DNA of 45,762 nucleotides from Bacillus sp. ISL-55 (GTDB taxonomy: Bacteria > Bacillota > Bacilli > Bacillales > Cytobacillaceae), in NCBI RefSeq assembly GCF_018613155.1, contig NZ_JAGGQU010000007.1:11917-57678 (forward strand). The letters run 5' to 3'. Within the stretch, counting starts at the first letter, position 1. Each line of letters begins with the position of its first letter. A program made the position numbers and the translations under genes. This document shows, in pieces, positions 25,888 through 37,495 of the stretch. Under the pieces are notes generated by a model, which did not search any database, was not told the DNA's origin, and worked only from the letters and a program-made list of their open reading frames with translations.

Positions 25888-26093
25888 GGCTATTGACGCG
25901 TAAAAAAAGATTTCCTACAAAGTTATTATTTTTTATTTCTTTTTGAGATCTTATTATAGAAAAAACATTTATTTTAAAAGGTGTTTCCCCTTCTTGTGAC
26001 TGAAACTCCTGTTCCATTCCTTTTTCGTGCACATAGACTCCTTTTGTAAACCCTTTTCCTTCCCAAACAATATCTCATGCTTTTTGAACATAA

Positions 26094-26124
26094 AAAAAAC
26101 GCCCGTTTATTTAACGAGCGCTAC
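26094..26124 (-). terminator. Intrinsic terminator of purR-ridA, overlapping the ridA stop codon
   Basis: Minus-strand CGCTCGTT pairs with AACGGGCG (one wobble) around a short A/T loop and is followed by eight T. The ridA TAA stop (26107-26109) lies inside the hairpin. Confidence 0.85.
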
Positions 26125-26481
26125 TACTTCGATTTCCACCAGGGCATCCTTTGGCAGTCTTGCCACTTCTACTGTTGAGCGAGCTGGCTTATGCACACTG
26201 AAATACTCTGCATATACTTCATTCAACTGAGCGAATTCATCCATATTTTTGATGAAGACAGTTGCTTTTACGACTGTTTCAAGTGAAGCACCTGCAGCCT
26301 CAAGTACTGCTTTCAAGTTTTTGAATACCTGATGCGTCTGGGCCTGGATGTCCCATTCGACCATGACACCCTCTGGAGTCAATGGAATCTGGCCAGAGCT
26401 GTAGAAGAGATTGTTCACAACCACCCCTTGCGAATATGGGCCGATTGCTGCAGGCGCGTTTGAAGTTTGTACAATATTCAT
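26107..26481 (-). CDS. ridA: RidA/YjgF/YER057c-family reactive enamine/imine deaminase (YabJ)
   Basis: The 124-residue protein hydrolyses enamine/imine intermediates such as those made by PLP dehydratases; in B. subtilis YabJ is needed for full PurR-dependent adenine repression. The family signature [19 protein letters not shown] (about 101-119) contains the conserved catalytic arginine. [10 protein letters not shown] near the N-terminus is also diagnostic. GAGGTG precedes the ATG. It follows purR by 33 bases and shares its transcript. Confidence 0.95.
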   Translation of the reverse strand: MNIVQTSNAPAAIGPYSQGVVVNNLFYSSGQIPLTPEGVMVEWDIQAQTHQVFKNLKAVLEAAGASLETVVKATVFIKNMDEFAQLNEVYAEYFSVHKPARSTVEVARLPKDALVEIEVVALVK

Positions 26482-26513
26482 ATTGTCACCTCGTCAATTT
26501 GTTATATGAACAA

Positions 26514-27338
26514 CTATTCTCTGCGTGCGAAGTAATTTCCTTCACTCACGGTAATATTTCGTTCTTTTACATCTACATCTGAAAGGCGGACGAGTGAAAG
26601 ATACTCATCGACAAGCCTTTCTTCAATATTCTCCGATTCAACCAGAACCGCTATTCCCGCTAACTTAGCATTAAACTCTTCAAGCAGGTTGATCATGCCA
26701 TTAACGGTACCGCCTGCTTTCATGAAGTCATCGACAATCAGAACCTTCGAACCCTCTGCTAGACTGCGCTTTGACAGCACCATCGTCTGAATTCTTTTTG
26801 AAGAGCCTGAAACATAGTTTATGCTTACAGTCGACCCTTCAGTTACTTTGCTATCCCTTCTGACAATCACAACAGGTACATTCAATTGGCTTGCGACTGC
26901 ATACGCAATTGGTATTCCTTTTGTCGCCACGGTCATGACAACCTCAATATCCTTTTCAGCAAAAGCAGAAGCGAGCAGCCTCCCCACTTCCTGCACAATC
27001 GCTGGATTTCCGAGGATATCGTTCATGAAAAGGTAGCCGCCTGGCAGCAACCTGTCAGGACTTGCCATAATGGTACACAGTTCATCGATTACCTTCCTGG
27101 CTTTTTCTTCACTGACATGAACATGGAACTTGACTCCGCCGGCTGCGCCTGGCACGGTCTGCAGGACACCGATTCCCCGCTGTTCAAATGTTTCTTTGAT
27201 GATTCCGAGATCTTCACTGATTGAGGACTTTGCTGAACCATACTTCTCGGCAAAATAGGTTAACGGTACCAATTGGCGCGGATGTTCCAGTAAATAAGTC
27301 GTCATATCGATCAAACGCTCGCTGCGTCGAAATTTCAT
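26514..27338 (-). CDS. purR: Purine operon repressor PurR
   Basis: Represses purine synthesis and transport genes by binding inverted PurBoxes; PRPP, the Prs product, relieves repression. The 274-residue protein has an N-terminal winged helix (about 1-74, RRSERLIDMTTYLLEHP) and a phosphoribosyltransferase-fold domain with the PRPP loop VLIVDDFMKAGGT (199-211). It is slightly shorter at the C-terminus than my recollection of the B. subtilis protein. GGAGG lies seven bases before the ATG. Its promoter carries PurBoxes, implying autoregulation. Confidence 0.97.
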   Translation of the reverse strand: MKFRRSERLIDMTTYLLEHPRQLVPLTYFAEKYGSAKSSISEDLGIIKETFEQRGIGVLQTVPGAAGGVKFHVHVSEEKARKVIDELCTIMASPDRLLPGGYLFMNDILGNPAIVQEVGRLLASAFAEKDIEVVMTVATKGIPIAYAVASQLNVPVVIVRRDSKVTEGSTVSINYVSGSSKRIQTMVLSKRSLAEGSKVLIVDDFMKAGGTVNGMINLLEEFNAKLAGIAVLVESENIEERLVDEYLSLVRLSDVDVKERNITVSEGNYFARRE

Positions 27339-27351
27339 TCAAGAACCTCCA

Positions 27352-27401
27352 AAATCCGAATATTTAAGGTTAATATACCATCAATATACGGATTTAATCA
27401 A
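27352..27401 (-). promoter_or_regulatory. purR promoter with an inverted PurBox pair
   Basis: Minus-strand TTGATT (27401-27396), 18 bases, TATATT (27377-27372). AAATCCGAATATT (27352-27364, plus strand) matches PurBox AWWWCCGAACWWT at 12 of 13 positions. AAATCCGTATATT on the minus strand (27395-27383) matches at 11 of 13. The boxes face each other across 18 bases, one in the promoter spacer and one just past the -10. The -35 overlaps the ispE stop. Confidence 0.75.
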
Positions 27402-28263
27402 GAGTGTGTCGCTCTCCAAGCATTCTCACTGCAAACACTTGGTCACAGAACCCTCGCAGGCCGTTATAAATGCGATGCATCCGCGAATCATGAGCCACAA
27501 GGCTAAATACTGTCGGTCCGCTTCCGCTCATCAAAACAGCGTCAGCACCAAACCTCTTCATTTGGTCTTTGATCTGCGCTACCTCAGGATAAAGCGAAAG
27601 CGTCACATCTTCCAAAACATTTCCGACACTGTTGCAGACTCCATTGAAATCTCCATTTTCAATTGCGGATATCATTTGCTTTGTAGGCGGATGCTGAACC
27701 TTCTCTACATTAAGGCGGCGATATACTTCTGCGGTCGATACACCGATAAACGGCTTCGCCAAAACAATCCAACATGTTGGCGGTGCCGGAAGTTGTTCAA
27801 TAATTTCCCCTCTGCCCGTTGCAAGCGCAGTTCCTCCGTAAACACAGAAAGAAACGTCTGAACCAATTTCAGCGCCAAGCACAGCCAGCTCGTCCAATGA
27901 CAGACCAAGCTTCCATAGCTTATTCAAACCTCTTAATGTTGCCGCTGCATCACTGCTGCCGCCAGCAAGACCCGCTGCCACCGGAATCGTCTTCTCAATT
28001 CCAATAATAACACCTTGCTTAACCTGGAATCTCTCCTTCAACAGATGCGCTGCCTGGTAAGCTAGATTCCGCTGATCATCCGGAACAAACCGGTTATGGG
28101 AATGGATCACAATCCTGTCTTCTTCTAGTAAACTAAGTTCAATGCGATCAGCCAAATCAATCGTCGTCATGACCATTTCCACCTCATGGTAACCGTCCGG
28201 ACGTTTGTGCAAAACATCAAGTGACAAATTGATTTTTGCTGGCGCCTTCACTAAAACCTTCAC
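27394..28263 (-). CDS. ispE: 4-diphosphocytidyl-2-C-methyl-D-erythritol kinase IspE
   Basis: GHMP kinase of the non-mevalonate isoprenoid pathway. The protein begins near [13 protein letters not shown] and has the ATP-binding motif [19 protein letters not shown] (about 94-112) and the C-terminal [15 protein letters not shown] motif. The frame is open from a GTG at 28272. I choose the GTG at 28263 because it gives 289 residues, the B. subtilis length, with AGGTGG five bases upstream. The start is the least certain of this window. Confidence 0.95.
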   Translation of the reverse strand: MKVLVKAPAKINLSLDVLHKRPDGYHEVEMVMTTIDLADRIELSLLEEDRIVIHSHNRFVPDDQRNLAYQAAHLLKERFQVKQGVIIGIEKTIPVAAGLAGGSSDAAATLRGLNKLWKLGLSLDELAVLGAEIGSDVSFCVYGGTALATGRGEIIEQLPAPPTCWIVLAKPFIGVSTAEVYRRLNVEKVQHPPTKQMISAIENGDFNGVCNSVGNVLEDVTLSLYPEVAQIKDQMKRFGADAVLMSGSGPTVFSLVAHDSRMHRIYNGLRGFCDQVFAVRMLGERHTLD

Positions 28264-28321
28264 AACCTCCACCTACTTTAAACGAATTCCACATTTTGTC
28301 CTATTTTACCACAAAAAGAAA

Positions 28322-28497
28322 ATAAAAGCGCAAGCGCCTTGGTCAGCCCCGAAAAGCGCTGGAGGGCCGACCATTGAAGTCGCTCTTTGACTTCATTGGG
28401 CGGACCGAAGCGTCTCGAGGGGCTAGGCGCTGGAGCTGGACAAATAAAAGCGCAAGCGCCTTGGTCAGCCCTGAAAACTCGATGGAACTGGACAATT
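28322..28497 (+). repeat. GC-rich dispersed element, complete copy plus truncated copy
   Basis: A complete unit (about 28325-28440) begins AAAGCGCAAGCGCCTTGGTC, contains the internal hairpin TGAAGTC/GACTTCA, and ends CTCGAGGGGCTAGGCGCTGG. Its GCGCC...AGCCCC and GGGGCT.AGGCGC ends are complementary, so the whole unit can fold. A second unit starts at 28446 and breaks off after about 25 bases, with a short degenerate tail. This lies in the 490-base ispE-sspF gap; the remaining bases (28498-28650) show nothing I can name. Confidence 0.88.
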
Positions 28498-28654
28498 GCC
28501 TACTTTAAAACCATACTCTCTGAGTAAAATAAGTAAGACTCCTCTTTAATAAACATTCCTTTATTTTATCATTAGCGTAATCGCGAATACAGTAATTTCA
28601 CAAAGAATTGGAATGGCAGATGATCCATGGATGTTGCCCTCGTTTTTAGGCATG

Positions 28655-28680
28655 CAAAAAGCCGGAGCAATAGCCCCGGC
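28655..28680 (-). terminator. Intrinsic terminator of sspF
   Basis: Minus-strand GCCGGGGC (28680-28673) pairs with GCTCCGGC (28668-28661) around four bases and is followed by TTTTTGC. It is about 75 bases past the sspF stop. Confidence 0.85.
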
Positions 28681-28756
28681 ACCGCGATGGATCTGAATTT
28701 TATTGGCAACTGCAAGTAACAGCTGTGTGGCAGTCTCTAAAGAATTTTTATCTGGG

Positions 28757-28936
28757 TCAGCGGTTTTGGTTCGCAAGCTGCTGTTCGGCAAGCTCGATGG
28801 CTCGCTTAACCATGTTACCAGCGTCCTTGGCCTTTATGCCGCCCCATCCTTCATTCTGGACGACATCATAGAAGCCTAGCTCCTTTGCAAGCTCTTCCTT
28901 CAACCTTTCAGACATAATCCCTCTTCTTCTGCCCAT
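28757..28936 (-). CDS. sspF: Small acid-soluble spore protein, alpha/beta type (SspF)
   Basis: DNA-binding SASP of the forespore. The 59-residue protein has the family's two conserved helices: [10 protein letters not shown] (about 15-24) and [20 protein letters not shown] (35-54). The ELA triplet at about 15-17 lies where the GPR protease normally cuts. An upstream ATG is excluded because AAAGGAG leads to the ATG at 28936. A sigma-G-like promoter is visible. Confidence 0.95.
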   Translation of the reverse strand: MGRRRGIMSERLKEELAKELGFYDVVQNEGWGGIKAKDAGNMVKRAIELAEQQLANQNR

Positions 28937-28969
28937 TACTACCATCTCCTTTCACCACCGCGGTTACCT

Positions 28970-28999
28970 TAGTATTTTTGAAAGGAGGGGTTTTCATGT
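28970..28999 (-). promoter_or_regulatory. Candidate sigma-G promoter of sspF
   Basis: Minus-strand ACATG (28999-28995), exactly 18 bases, then AATACTA (28976-28970). Against GHATR-N18-CATNHTA each element has one mismatch. sspF is sigma-G dependent in B. subtilis. Confidence 0.55.
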
Positions 29000-29033
29000 G
29001 CTCCTTATTTATCCTTAAATTAAGTAAATTTGG

Positions 29034-29069
29034 GCAAAATAAAAAGCAGCTAACCCGAGAGTTGACTGC
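29034..29069 (-). terminator. Intrinsic terminator of veg
   Basis: Minus-strand GCAGTCAAC and GTTAGCTGC pair with a two-base internal loop around TCTCGG and are followed by TTTTTATTTT. Confidence 0.75.
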
Positions 29070-29092
29070 CTGTACTGCATTGAGCCAAAAAA

Positions 29093-29356
29093 TTAGCTCA
29101 AAGCTATTGATCCTGTTGTATCTTCAAAGAAGGTAATCTCCACTGTTTCAGTTAAAACATCTGCGTAGCTGTACGAAACACGTTCAAAAGCATTTTCATC
29201 CTGGTCAAGCTCGATGACGAAAACAGAAGGATAAGTTTCCGCTAACACGCCAGAACGTTCAATCGTCTTTCTCCGTCCTCCGTTGGCCTTTAGCATGAGT
29301 CTTTTTCCTAAGTTTGAATCAAGCGCTTTTTTGATATCCGATAATGTTTTTGGCAT
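29093..29356 (-). CDS. veg: Biofilm-related protein Veg
   Basis: Small (87-residue) highly expressed vegetative protein; in B. subtilis it stimulates biofilm formation by interfering with SinR, and it affects spore outgrowth. The conserved core is [20 protein letters not shown] (about 17-36), then [20 protein letters not shown]. The frame opens 13 codons upstream, but GAGGTG leads to the ATG at 29356, which gives the family N-terminus. Confidence 0.95.
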   Translation of the reverse strand: MPKTLSDIKKALDSNLGKRLMLKANGGRRKTIERSGVLAETYPSVFVIELDQDENAFERVSYSYADVLTETVEITFFEDTTGSIALS

Positions 29357-29377
29357 TCGGTCCACCTCACTGTGTAA

Positions 29378-29406
29378 AGTATAACACGCTGACACTAATT
29401 AGTCAA
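29378..29406 (-). promoter_or_regulatory. Strong sigma-A promoter of veg
   Basis: Minus-strand TTGACT (29406-29401), 17 bases, TATACT (29383-29378), 20 bases from the start codon. The veg promoter is a classic strong vegetative promoter. A palindrome ACTAATTAGT (29394-29403) overlaps the -35. Confidence 0.85.
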
Positions 29407-29528
29407 ACAAAAACATAAATTATAACAGTACTTAAATTTAAAAGTCAATATATTTCGGTCTTCTTTTTCTTCTAATTTTCAACAATTTTAGCGTAGCCTT
29501 TAATGCGATAAAATATGTACTGAAATAA

Positions 29529-29564
29529 TAAAAAACGCCGGACCGTATTTTATTCAGTCCGACG
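29529..29564 (-). terminator. Intrinsic terminator of yabG
   Basis: Minus-strand CGTCGGAC (29564-29557) pairs with GTCCGGCG (29543-29536), with one wobble, and is followed by TTTTTTATT. It overlaps the last yabG codons. Confidence 0.85.
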
Positions 29565-30432
29565 AATTTTTATTATATGGCATTCCTGTCCTTAATACTC
29601 CCTTGGTTTCAATTCCCCCAAGGCCCTTATCTCCCGTCAATGTATTTCGCAATACATCCCAAACATTTATGCGCTCCATGAATGGTGTAAAGCTGATTTT
29701 AGCAACAATATAGACTGGGTCAAGAGCATGGATATTGACTCTTGAAGGGGAACTGGCAAAATTGGCTCCAGCATGGATCAATGATTCAAAATGAGATTGG
29801 CACGCTCCAGCAAATATGACCAGCTGGTCCAGATGCGGAACTTTCCTCCTGGCCTCTCTTACTGTCTGGACAAAATGCTTAGAATGTCGATATGCATTCA
29901 GGTCGTCCATCGTTCCCTTAGACTTTGAATAAGCATCATGTCCTGTAATGACCAATATATCGGGCCGATAGTAATCAATCAGCGATCCGACTTTATCCGG
30001 CATTTCCTTTTCATTGCAATGGAATCCATAAACAGGAACTCCTACTTTCTCATATAGTGTCAGGCACTTTTTTAAATAATTTGGATCTCCATCAATATGG
30101 AGCACCTTCCCAGGCATCTGAAAGTAGTTATATGATTTGCTGTAACCTTCAGTGGCTTCATATTCCTGTTTTTGCTGCAGTAAATCTACATCCTGCCGGA
30201 ATAGCTTATATGACTGTTCTTCAAGTGAGCGGAATTCCTTTGTCAGCCTCATGCGCATACTCGGATCTATTTTAATCAAATCTTCATAGGGCGCATCCGC
30301 AATCAACCGGAATTCCTCACCATATAATATCGCGATTTTTTTGCCATGTTTCTCTCTGATATCGATTACCCGGAACATAATATCGCATTGATGCGAAACC
30401 CTGCCGACGATATCCATGAGGTTAATATTCAT
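29554..30432 (-). CDS. yabG: Sporulation-specific protease YabG
   Basis: Mother-cell protease that processes spore coat proteins before SafA-dependent crosslinking by Tgl. The 292-residue protein has long conserved blocks: MPGKVLHIDGDPNYLKKCL, DILVITGHDAY, HLDQLVIFAGACQSHFESL and PSRVNIHALDPVYIVAKIS. The GHDAY and GACQSH segments carry a His and a Cys that could be catalytic, as proposed for the C57 peptidase family. Two ATG codons are adjacent (30435, 30432); GGAG is best spaced to the second. It has a sigma-K promoter. Confidence 0.95.
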   Translation of the reverse strand: MNINLMDIVGRVSHQCDIMFRVIDIREKHGKKIAILYGEEFRLIADAPYEDLIKIDPSMRMRLTKEFRSLEEQSYKLFRQDVDLLQQKQEYEATEGYSKSYNYFQMPGKVLHIDGDPNYLKKCLTLYEKVGVPVYGFHCNEKEMPDKVGSLIDYYRPDILVITGHDAYSKSKGTMDDLNAYRHSKHFVQTVREARRKVPHLDQLVIFAGACQSHFESLIHAGANFASSPSRVNIHALDPVYIVAKISFTPFMERINVWDVLRNTLTGDKGLGGIETKGVLRTGMPYNKNSSD

Positions 30433-30485
30433 CATCCTCACTCCAATTGCCCCGCACACAGGCTGCGCTAAGTGGTATTCTTACA

Positions 30486-30514
30486 TAAATTATGCAGATA
30501 CCCATAGACATGTG
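30486..30514 (-). promoter_or_regulatory. Sigma-K promoter of yabG
   Basis: Minus-strand CACA (30514-30511), 16 bases, CATAATTTA (30494-30486), an exact match to the sigma-K pattern MACM-N16-CATANNNTA. It lies about 55 bases before the start and agrees with sigma-K control of yabG in B. subtilis. Confidence 0.8.
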
Positions 30515-30654
30515 CCTTTCGGGACTCTGGACGATTGATATATTGGTTCTTGGAATAGGATTATCTTGAGTTTACTGGTTATTTTTCTGAAGTCAGATAA
30601 TATTTTCCTTGAATCCATGATATATTCCTTCATCACCCGAATTAATTCCTAAAT

Positions 30655-30684
30655 GTAAAAAAAAGCCCGAAAAAATATCCGGAC

Positions 30685-30687
<3 letters not shown>
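30655..30687 (-). terminator. Intrinsic terminator of rsmA, overlapping its stop codon
   Basis: Minus-strand AAGTCCG (30686-30680) pairs with CGGGCTT (30669-30663), with one wobble, and is followed by a run of T. The first arm overlaps the rsmA stop. Confidence 0.8.
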
Positions 30688-32116
<1,429 letters not shown>

Positions 32117-32131
32117 GGTACCTCCAATTGA

Positions 32132-32247
32132 AAGCGCAAGCGCCTTGATCAGCCCCGACAAGCGCTGGAGGGCCGACCGGTGAAGTCGTTCTTTGACTTC
32201 ATTGGGCGGACCGAAGCGACTCGAGGGGCTAGGCGCTGGAGCTGGAC
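32132..32247 (+). repeat. GC-rich dispersed element, complete copy upstream of rnmV
   Basis: It reads AAAGCGCAAGCGCCTTGATC...CCCCGACAAGCGCTGGAGGG, internal hairpin TGAAGTC/GACTTCA, and ends CTCGAGGGGCTAGGCGCTGG then AGCTGGAC. It is almost identical to the copy at 28325-28440. It ends only 16 bases before the rnmV start, so any rnmV promoter lies within or beyond it. The following 170 bases (32248-32420) are A/T-rich with a small AAGCG/CGCTT hairpin; I see no clear promoter there. Confidence 0.9.
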
Positions 32248-32422
32248 ATTTCTCGAAGTGTGATGGTTAAAATTCTTTTCTTTAATCAAAAAGCTTAAGC
32301 AAATTAAAAAAGAAAAAAATTTTTCTTTGAAATAAATGAAACAGTTATGAAATATAATCGTCTATATAGGTGTAAAGTTTTTAAGCGATTACGCTTTTCT
32401 TATTATACCTTAAACGTAAAAT

Positions 32423-32458
32423 GAAAAAACAAAAATGCAGAGGAAGGTTCCCCTGCAT
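32423..32458 (-). terminator. Intrinsic terminator of yabE
   Basis: Minus-strand ATGCAGGGGAA (32458-32448) pairs with TTCCTCTGCAT (32445-32435) around two bases, with one wobble, and is followed by TTTTGTTTTTT. Confidence 0.9.
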
Positions 32459-32465
32459 CCATGAA

Positions 32466-33662
32466 TTAATTTAGGATTTTGATTTTGACTTTCTTTCGGC
32501 CCCAGCGGTATGCATCCGACTTTGAGGCAAAGAATACATCAATCTTATTGCCTTTGATAGCTGACCCTTTGTCGGCAGCTATTGCATAGCCATATCCTTC
32601 AACATATACTTTTGTTCCTAAAGGAATAACTCTAGGATCTACTGCGATGACCTTGATGTTAGGATTCGCCCTAAGATTGATGCCAGTGGCCGTGTAGCCT
32701 GAGCAGCCGTTACAGTTAGCAGTATAGGCTGTGGAAGAAACATAGAATTCCTTCCCGGCAGGTTCACTTGAGCCACGTGATACTTGAGCTACGATGACCT
32801 TCGTTCCCATTGCCACGACTTTATCCTGTTTTTCTTTCATTTTCTTTTCACTGACCAGTTTTCTTGATACTTCTTTGCCGTTTTCAAGGATGACTTCATA
32901 TTCCTTTGAAAGCAAGCCTTCCTGGCCTTCTGTTACGACTTTCTGTTTCCCTTTTTCCAGTTTGCTGTCATTTTTCGTAATGACTGCATAGCTAATTGGT
33001 TCTTCCACTACATCGGTGACTTTTTCAACTCGAATGACATTAATCACGGCATCTTTAGTGACGTTCTGCTTTAATGCAGGCTCAACACGGTCCATTTCGT
33101 TCAGTGTGATTCCTTGCTGTGATAAAAAGTCAGCGACCGTAGTCGAAGTCGACCATACTTCTTGCTCTTTTCCGCCTACTACAACCTTAAGCGGGAAAGC
33201 TCTTTGAATGGCAATCTTCATATCTTGCTTTAATTTAGCGTCTGGGTTTGGGTTTAACTTGTCGTGTTCATTTATAGCGACATTCTGTTCTTTCAGGAAT
33301 TCCTCTACAGTATCGGCTGCTGTCCAATACGTTTTCTTTTCCTGATCTTGTATTAGCTCTACCTGTCTTGCCGGCTTCCACACGATCGATAGGTTGTTTT
33401 TAACCTCCGTGTTTGCCGCCAGCGATAAATAATCCTCTGAGCGCAATGAAATATTGAGATCATTAAATATATCTTGGATAGTATTCGCGTGTGTTTTAAT
33501 GACTCTTTCTTCGCCATCCAGCGTCAATGCGACTGTCTTTTTGGTCCCTTCGTACATGAAGAACCCGAGAGCAGCGGCAAAAACTAGGAAACTAGCAGAA
33601 AAAATCACTAGTTTCTTCTTACTCAAAGTCTTGGAAAACAGGTTTTTCATACTATTAATCAC
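32466..33662 (-). CDS. yabE: Resuscitation-promoting-factor-like cell wall protein YabE (DUF348/G5/3D)
   Basis: Secreted or membrane-anchored putative lytic transglycosylase acting on peptidoglycan. The 398-residue protein has an N-terminal signal/membrane segment (about 17-36), three DUF348 repeats (about 38-190), a G5 domain (about 205-285) and a C-terminal 3D domain (about 305-398) with AYTANCNGCSGYTATG, DPRVIPLGTKV, and ADKGSAIKGNKIDVFF, whose aspartates are the likely active site. B. subtilis YabE is controlled by an antisense RNA; I did not establish one here. The start is GTG at 33662, since GAGGAGG lies 11 bases upstream; the ATG four codons later is too far. Confidence 0.92.
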   Translation of the reverse strand: MINSMKNLFSKTLSKKKLVIFSASFLVFAAALGFFMYEGTKKTVALTLDGEERVIKTHANTIQDIFNDLNISLRSEDYLSLAANTEVKNNLSIVWKPARQVELIQDQEKKTYWTAADTVEEFLKEQNVAINEHDKLNPNPDAKLKQDMKIAIQRAFPLKVVVGGKEQEVWSTSTTVADFLSQQGITLNEMDRVEPALKQNVTKDAVINVIRVEKVTDVVEEPISYAVITKNDSKLEKGKQKVVTEGQEGLLSKEYEVILENGKEVSRKLVSEKKMKEKQDKVVAMGTKVIVAQVSRGSSEPAGKEFYVSSTAYTANCNGCSGYTATGINLRANPNIKVIAVDPRVIPLGTKVYVEGYGYAIAADKGSAIKGNKIDVFFASKSDAYRWGRKKVKIKILN

Positions 33663-33691
33663 GATGAAAAACGCCTCCTCTTCTCGGAGTG

Positions 33692-33721
33692 ATTATAAAG
33701 ATATTGTTGCCGACTTGTCAA
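33692..33721 (-). promoter_or_regulatory. Sigma-A promoter of yabE
   Basis: Minus-strand TTGACA (33721-33716), 18 bases, TATAAT (33697-33692), both perfect hexamers, about 30 bases before the start. Confidence 0.8.
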
Positions 33722-33887
33722 CCCAGACACCCTTGCCAAGCGTAGTCCCTATTATGCAAGATGCTCCATAAAAAGAAAAGCAAGAGTTATCGACACGGTT
33801 ATCCTATGTCGCAAGTGAGACATGTAGAACTTTTTAGAAACATAAAAAGTTTGGACAACCTTGTTGAAAAATCGACAACATTCTTTA

Positions 33888-34655
33888 TCACTTTATGCCG
33901 AATAATTTTTTTGCATTTCTGGCTGTTTCTTCAGCCACTTCCTCAAGAGTTAAACCTTTCAGTTCTGCAATTTGTTCGGCTACCAATTTTACATAGGCTG
34001 GTTCATTTCTTTTTCCGCGATATGGATGCGGAGTCAAGTATGGGCAGTCTGTTTCGACCAACAGACGGTCCAATGGAATCGCCTCTGCTACTTCCTTCGG
34101 TTTTTTTGCATTTTTAAAAGTAACAGGTCCGCCAAGTGAAATTAAGAAATTCATTTCAATGCATTCAAGAGCTGTTTCGACGCTGCCGCTGAAACAGTGC
34201 ATGATCCCGCCTACTTCCCCTGCATTCTCTTCCTTTAAAATCTCTACTATGTCTGCTGTTGCATCACGATTATGTATGATAATAGGAAGTTGGACTTCTT
34301 TTGCCAGTCTGATTTGTTTGCGGAAGACTTCTTTCTGGATTTCCTTCGGTGACTTGTCCCAATAATAATCAAGGCCCATTTCACCAAGTGCCACCACCTT
34401 CGGATGATCTGCCAGTTCTCTCAGCCATTCCAGATGCTCCTGGGTCATATCGATCGCATCGACTGGATGCCACCCTACACTCGCATAAAGAAAGTCATAG
34501 CTTTCGGCGAGCTCCAGTGCCTTTTTAATCGTTATTTCATCGAACCCGACAACCACCATATTCGTAACACCTTCAGCAATTGCGCGGTCAATGACCTCCT
34601 GGAGATCTTCGTTGAATTGTTCTGCATTTAAGTGCACGTGTGTATCAAAAAGCAT
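33888..34655 (-). CDS. tatD: TatD-family metal-dependent DNase (YabD)
   Basis: Amidohydrolase-fold nuclease, 255 residues like B. subtilis YabD. Metal ligands are visible: His6 and His8 (FDTHVHL), the Glu in GEMGLDY, the His in IIHNRDA, the His in GGIMHCFSGS and the Asp in VETDCPYL. It likely acts on DNA 3' ends in repair or turnover; the physiological role is not settled. Seven codons of upstream frame are excluded because AAAGGAG leads to the ATG at 34655. It has its own promoter, between the metG terminator and yabE. Confidence 0.95.
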   Translation of the reverse strand: MLFDTHVHLNAEQFNEDLQEVIDRAIAEGVTNMVVVGFDEITIKKALELAESYDFLYASVGWHPVDAIDMTQEHLEWLRELADHPKVVALGEMGLDYYWDKSPKEIQKEVFRKQIRLAKEVQLPIIIHNRDATADIVEILKEENAGEVGGIMHCFSGSVETALECIEMNFLISLGGPVTFKNAKKPKEVAEAIPLDRLLVETDCPYLTPHPYRGKRNEPAYVKLVAEQIAELKGLTLEEVAEETARNAKKLFGIK

Positions 34656-34765
34656 GTCAAAACTCCTTTGCAGCATTACCCTGCAGTTTCATTCTAATCG
34701 GACCTGACAAAAGGTTGCATAGAATTCCTGCGATGTTCTTATTATTGTGATAAAGATGTGTCGAT

Positions 34766-34795
34766 ATCATAACTTTTTTTCAATGTAAAGGTCAA
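34766..34795 (-). promoter_or_regulatory. Candidate sigma-A promoter of tatD
   Basis: Minus-strand TTGACC (34795-34790), 18 bases, TATGAT (34771-34766); one mismatch per hexamer. It would give a leader of about 105 bases. Confidence 0.5.
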
Positions 34796-34899
34796 ATTTT
34801 TGAAACTGTTTTCATAAAAAACCGGTAAGTGTCGGGAGTGCTAGCTAAATAACTCTCTTACTATCATAAAACACTCTTTTAAAAAAATTGCTTTTTTAA

Positions 34900-34945
34900 C
34901 ACAAAAAACCTGAAAATGTTACACATGAAACATTTCCAGGTTTTC
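34900..34945 (-). terminator. Intrinsic terminator of metG
   Basis: Minus-strand AACCTGGAAATGTT (34942-34929) pairs with AACATTTTCAGGTT (34920-34907) with one mismatch, around eight bases, and is followed by TTTTGTGTT. Confidence 0.9.
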
Positions 34946-34954
34946 ATTCTGTAC

Positions 34955-36922
<1,968 letters not shown>

Positions 36923-36953
36923 CTAAAACTGCTAGTTCATTCTAATAGTAGTT

Positions 36954-36959
36954 ATTATA
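36954..36959 (-). promoter_or_regulatory. Candidate extended -10 promoter of metG
   Basis: Minus-strand TGGTATAAT, a perfect TATAAT (36959-36954) preceded by TGN, about 45 bases before the metG start. The -35 is poor, as is common with extended -10 promoters. Confidence 0.55.
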
Positions 36960-36998
36960 CCAGCTAATGCCCTATGATTCATAACACTTTAATGTAGG

Positions 36999-37180
36999 CT
37001 CTTTTCTTATACTTTGTTGCTATTGAATACGAAATTGGATTGAACTTCTTAAATTGCTTCGTAAAGTTGACGCTTCTTATGAGAAAAGAGCATGCAAACT
37101 TAATACCGACCTGCAAACCGGGAATATATTCCGTTAAAATCGGCTTTATGATTTTAACAACAATCCTTACGAAAACAGCC
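36999..37180. repeat. A/T-rich dispersed element, copy B (upstream of metG)
   Basis: About 180 bases related to 19928-20076, with the same order of blocks and both inverted repeats: CTCTTTTCT...AGAAAAGAG and GTTAAAATC-8-GATTTTAAC. This copy has a longer left loop and an extra palindrome, GGAATATATTCC (37131-37142). It sits just upstream of the candidate metG promoter. Confidence 0.8.
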
Positions 37181-37212
37181 TTAATGCAAAACAAAGCCCC
37201 ATTATTAATGGT

Positions 37213-37221
37213 TTCGACAAT
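37213..37221 (-). promoter_or_regulatory. Lone Spo0A-box-like site
   Basis: Minus-strand ATTGTCGAA, eight of nine to TTTGTCGAA. No promoter is evident beside it. Confidence 0.35.
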
Positions 37222-37354
37222 CTCATTTTACTCAATTAGGAAAATCATAGTTATTTATAAAAAAAATCTTTCACTACGGACATTCTCCCTATATAGTTTA
37301 CGAATTTTGTCAGTAGAGAATTTCATTGGGATTTATCCATAACAGAACTTTATC

Positions 37355-37388
37355 AAAAAAGCCCCGCCTCAGTTTATTGGCAGGAGCT
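37355..37388 (-). terminator. Orphan minus-strand terminator in the metG-abrB gap
   Basis: Minus-strand GCTCCTGCC pairs with GGCGGGGC (one bulge, one wobble) around 10 bases and is followed by TTTTTT (37360-37355). There is no annotated gene upstream of it on that strand, since abrB points the other way. Confidence 0.6.
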
Positions 37389-37495
37389 CAACAGACAATT
37401 TAAAGTGAAAATTTAATATTCTGCATAATAAAATCATAACCAAATCCGTTAAGAGAATATACCTGTTTACAAAATAATGTACATGGCATCTAGAG

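Noticed and set aside
25893-25921. Plus-strand TTGACG-N17-TACAAA pointing at ridA in antisense
   Set aside because: The -10 is weak, the DNA is very A/T-rich so chance matches are expected, and no downstream gene uses it.
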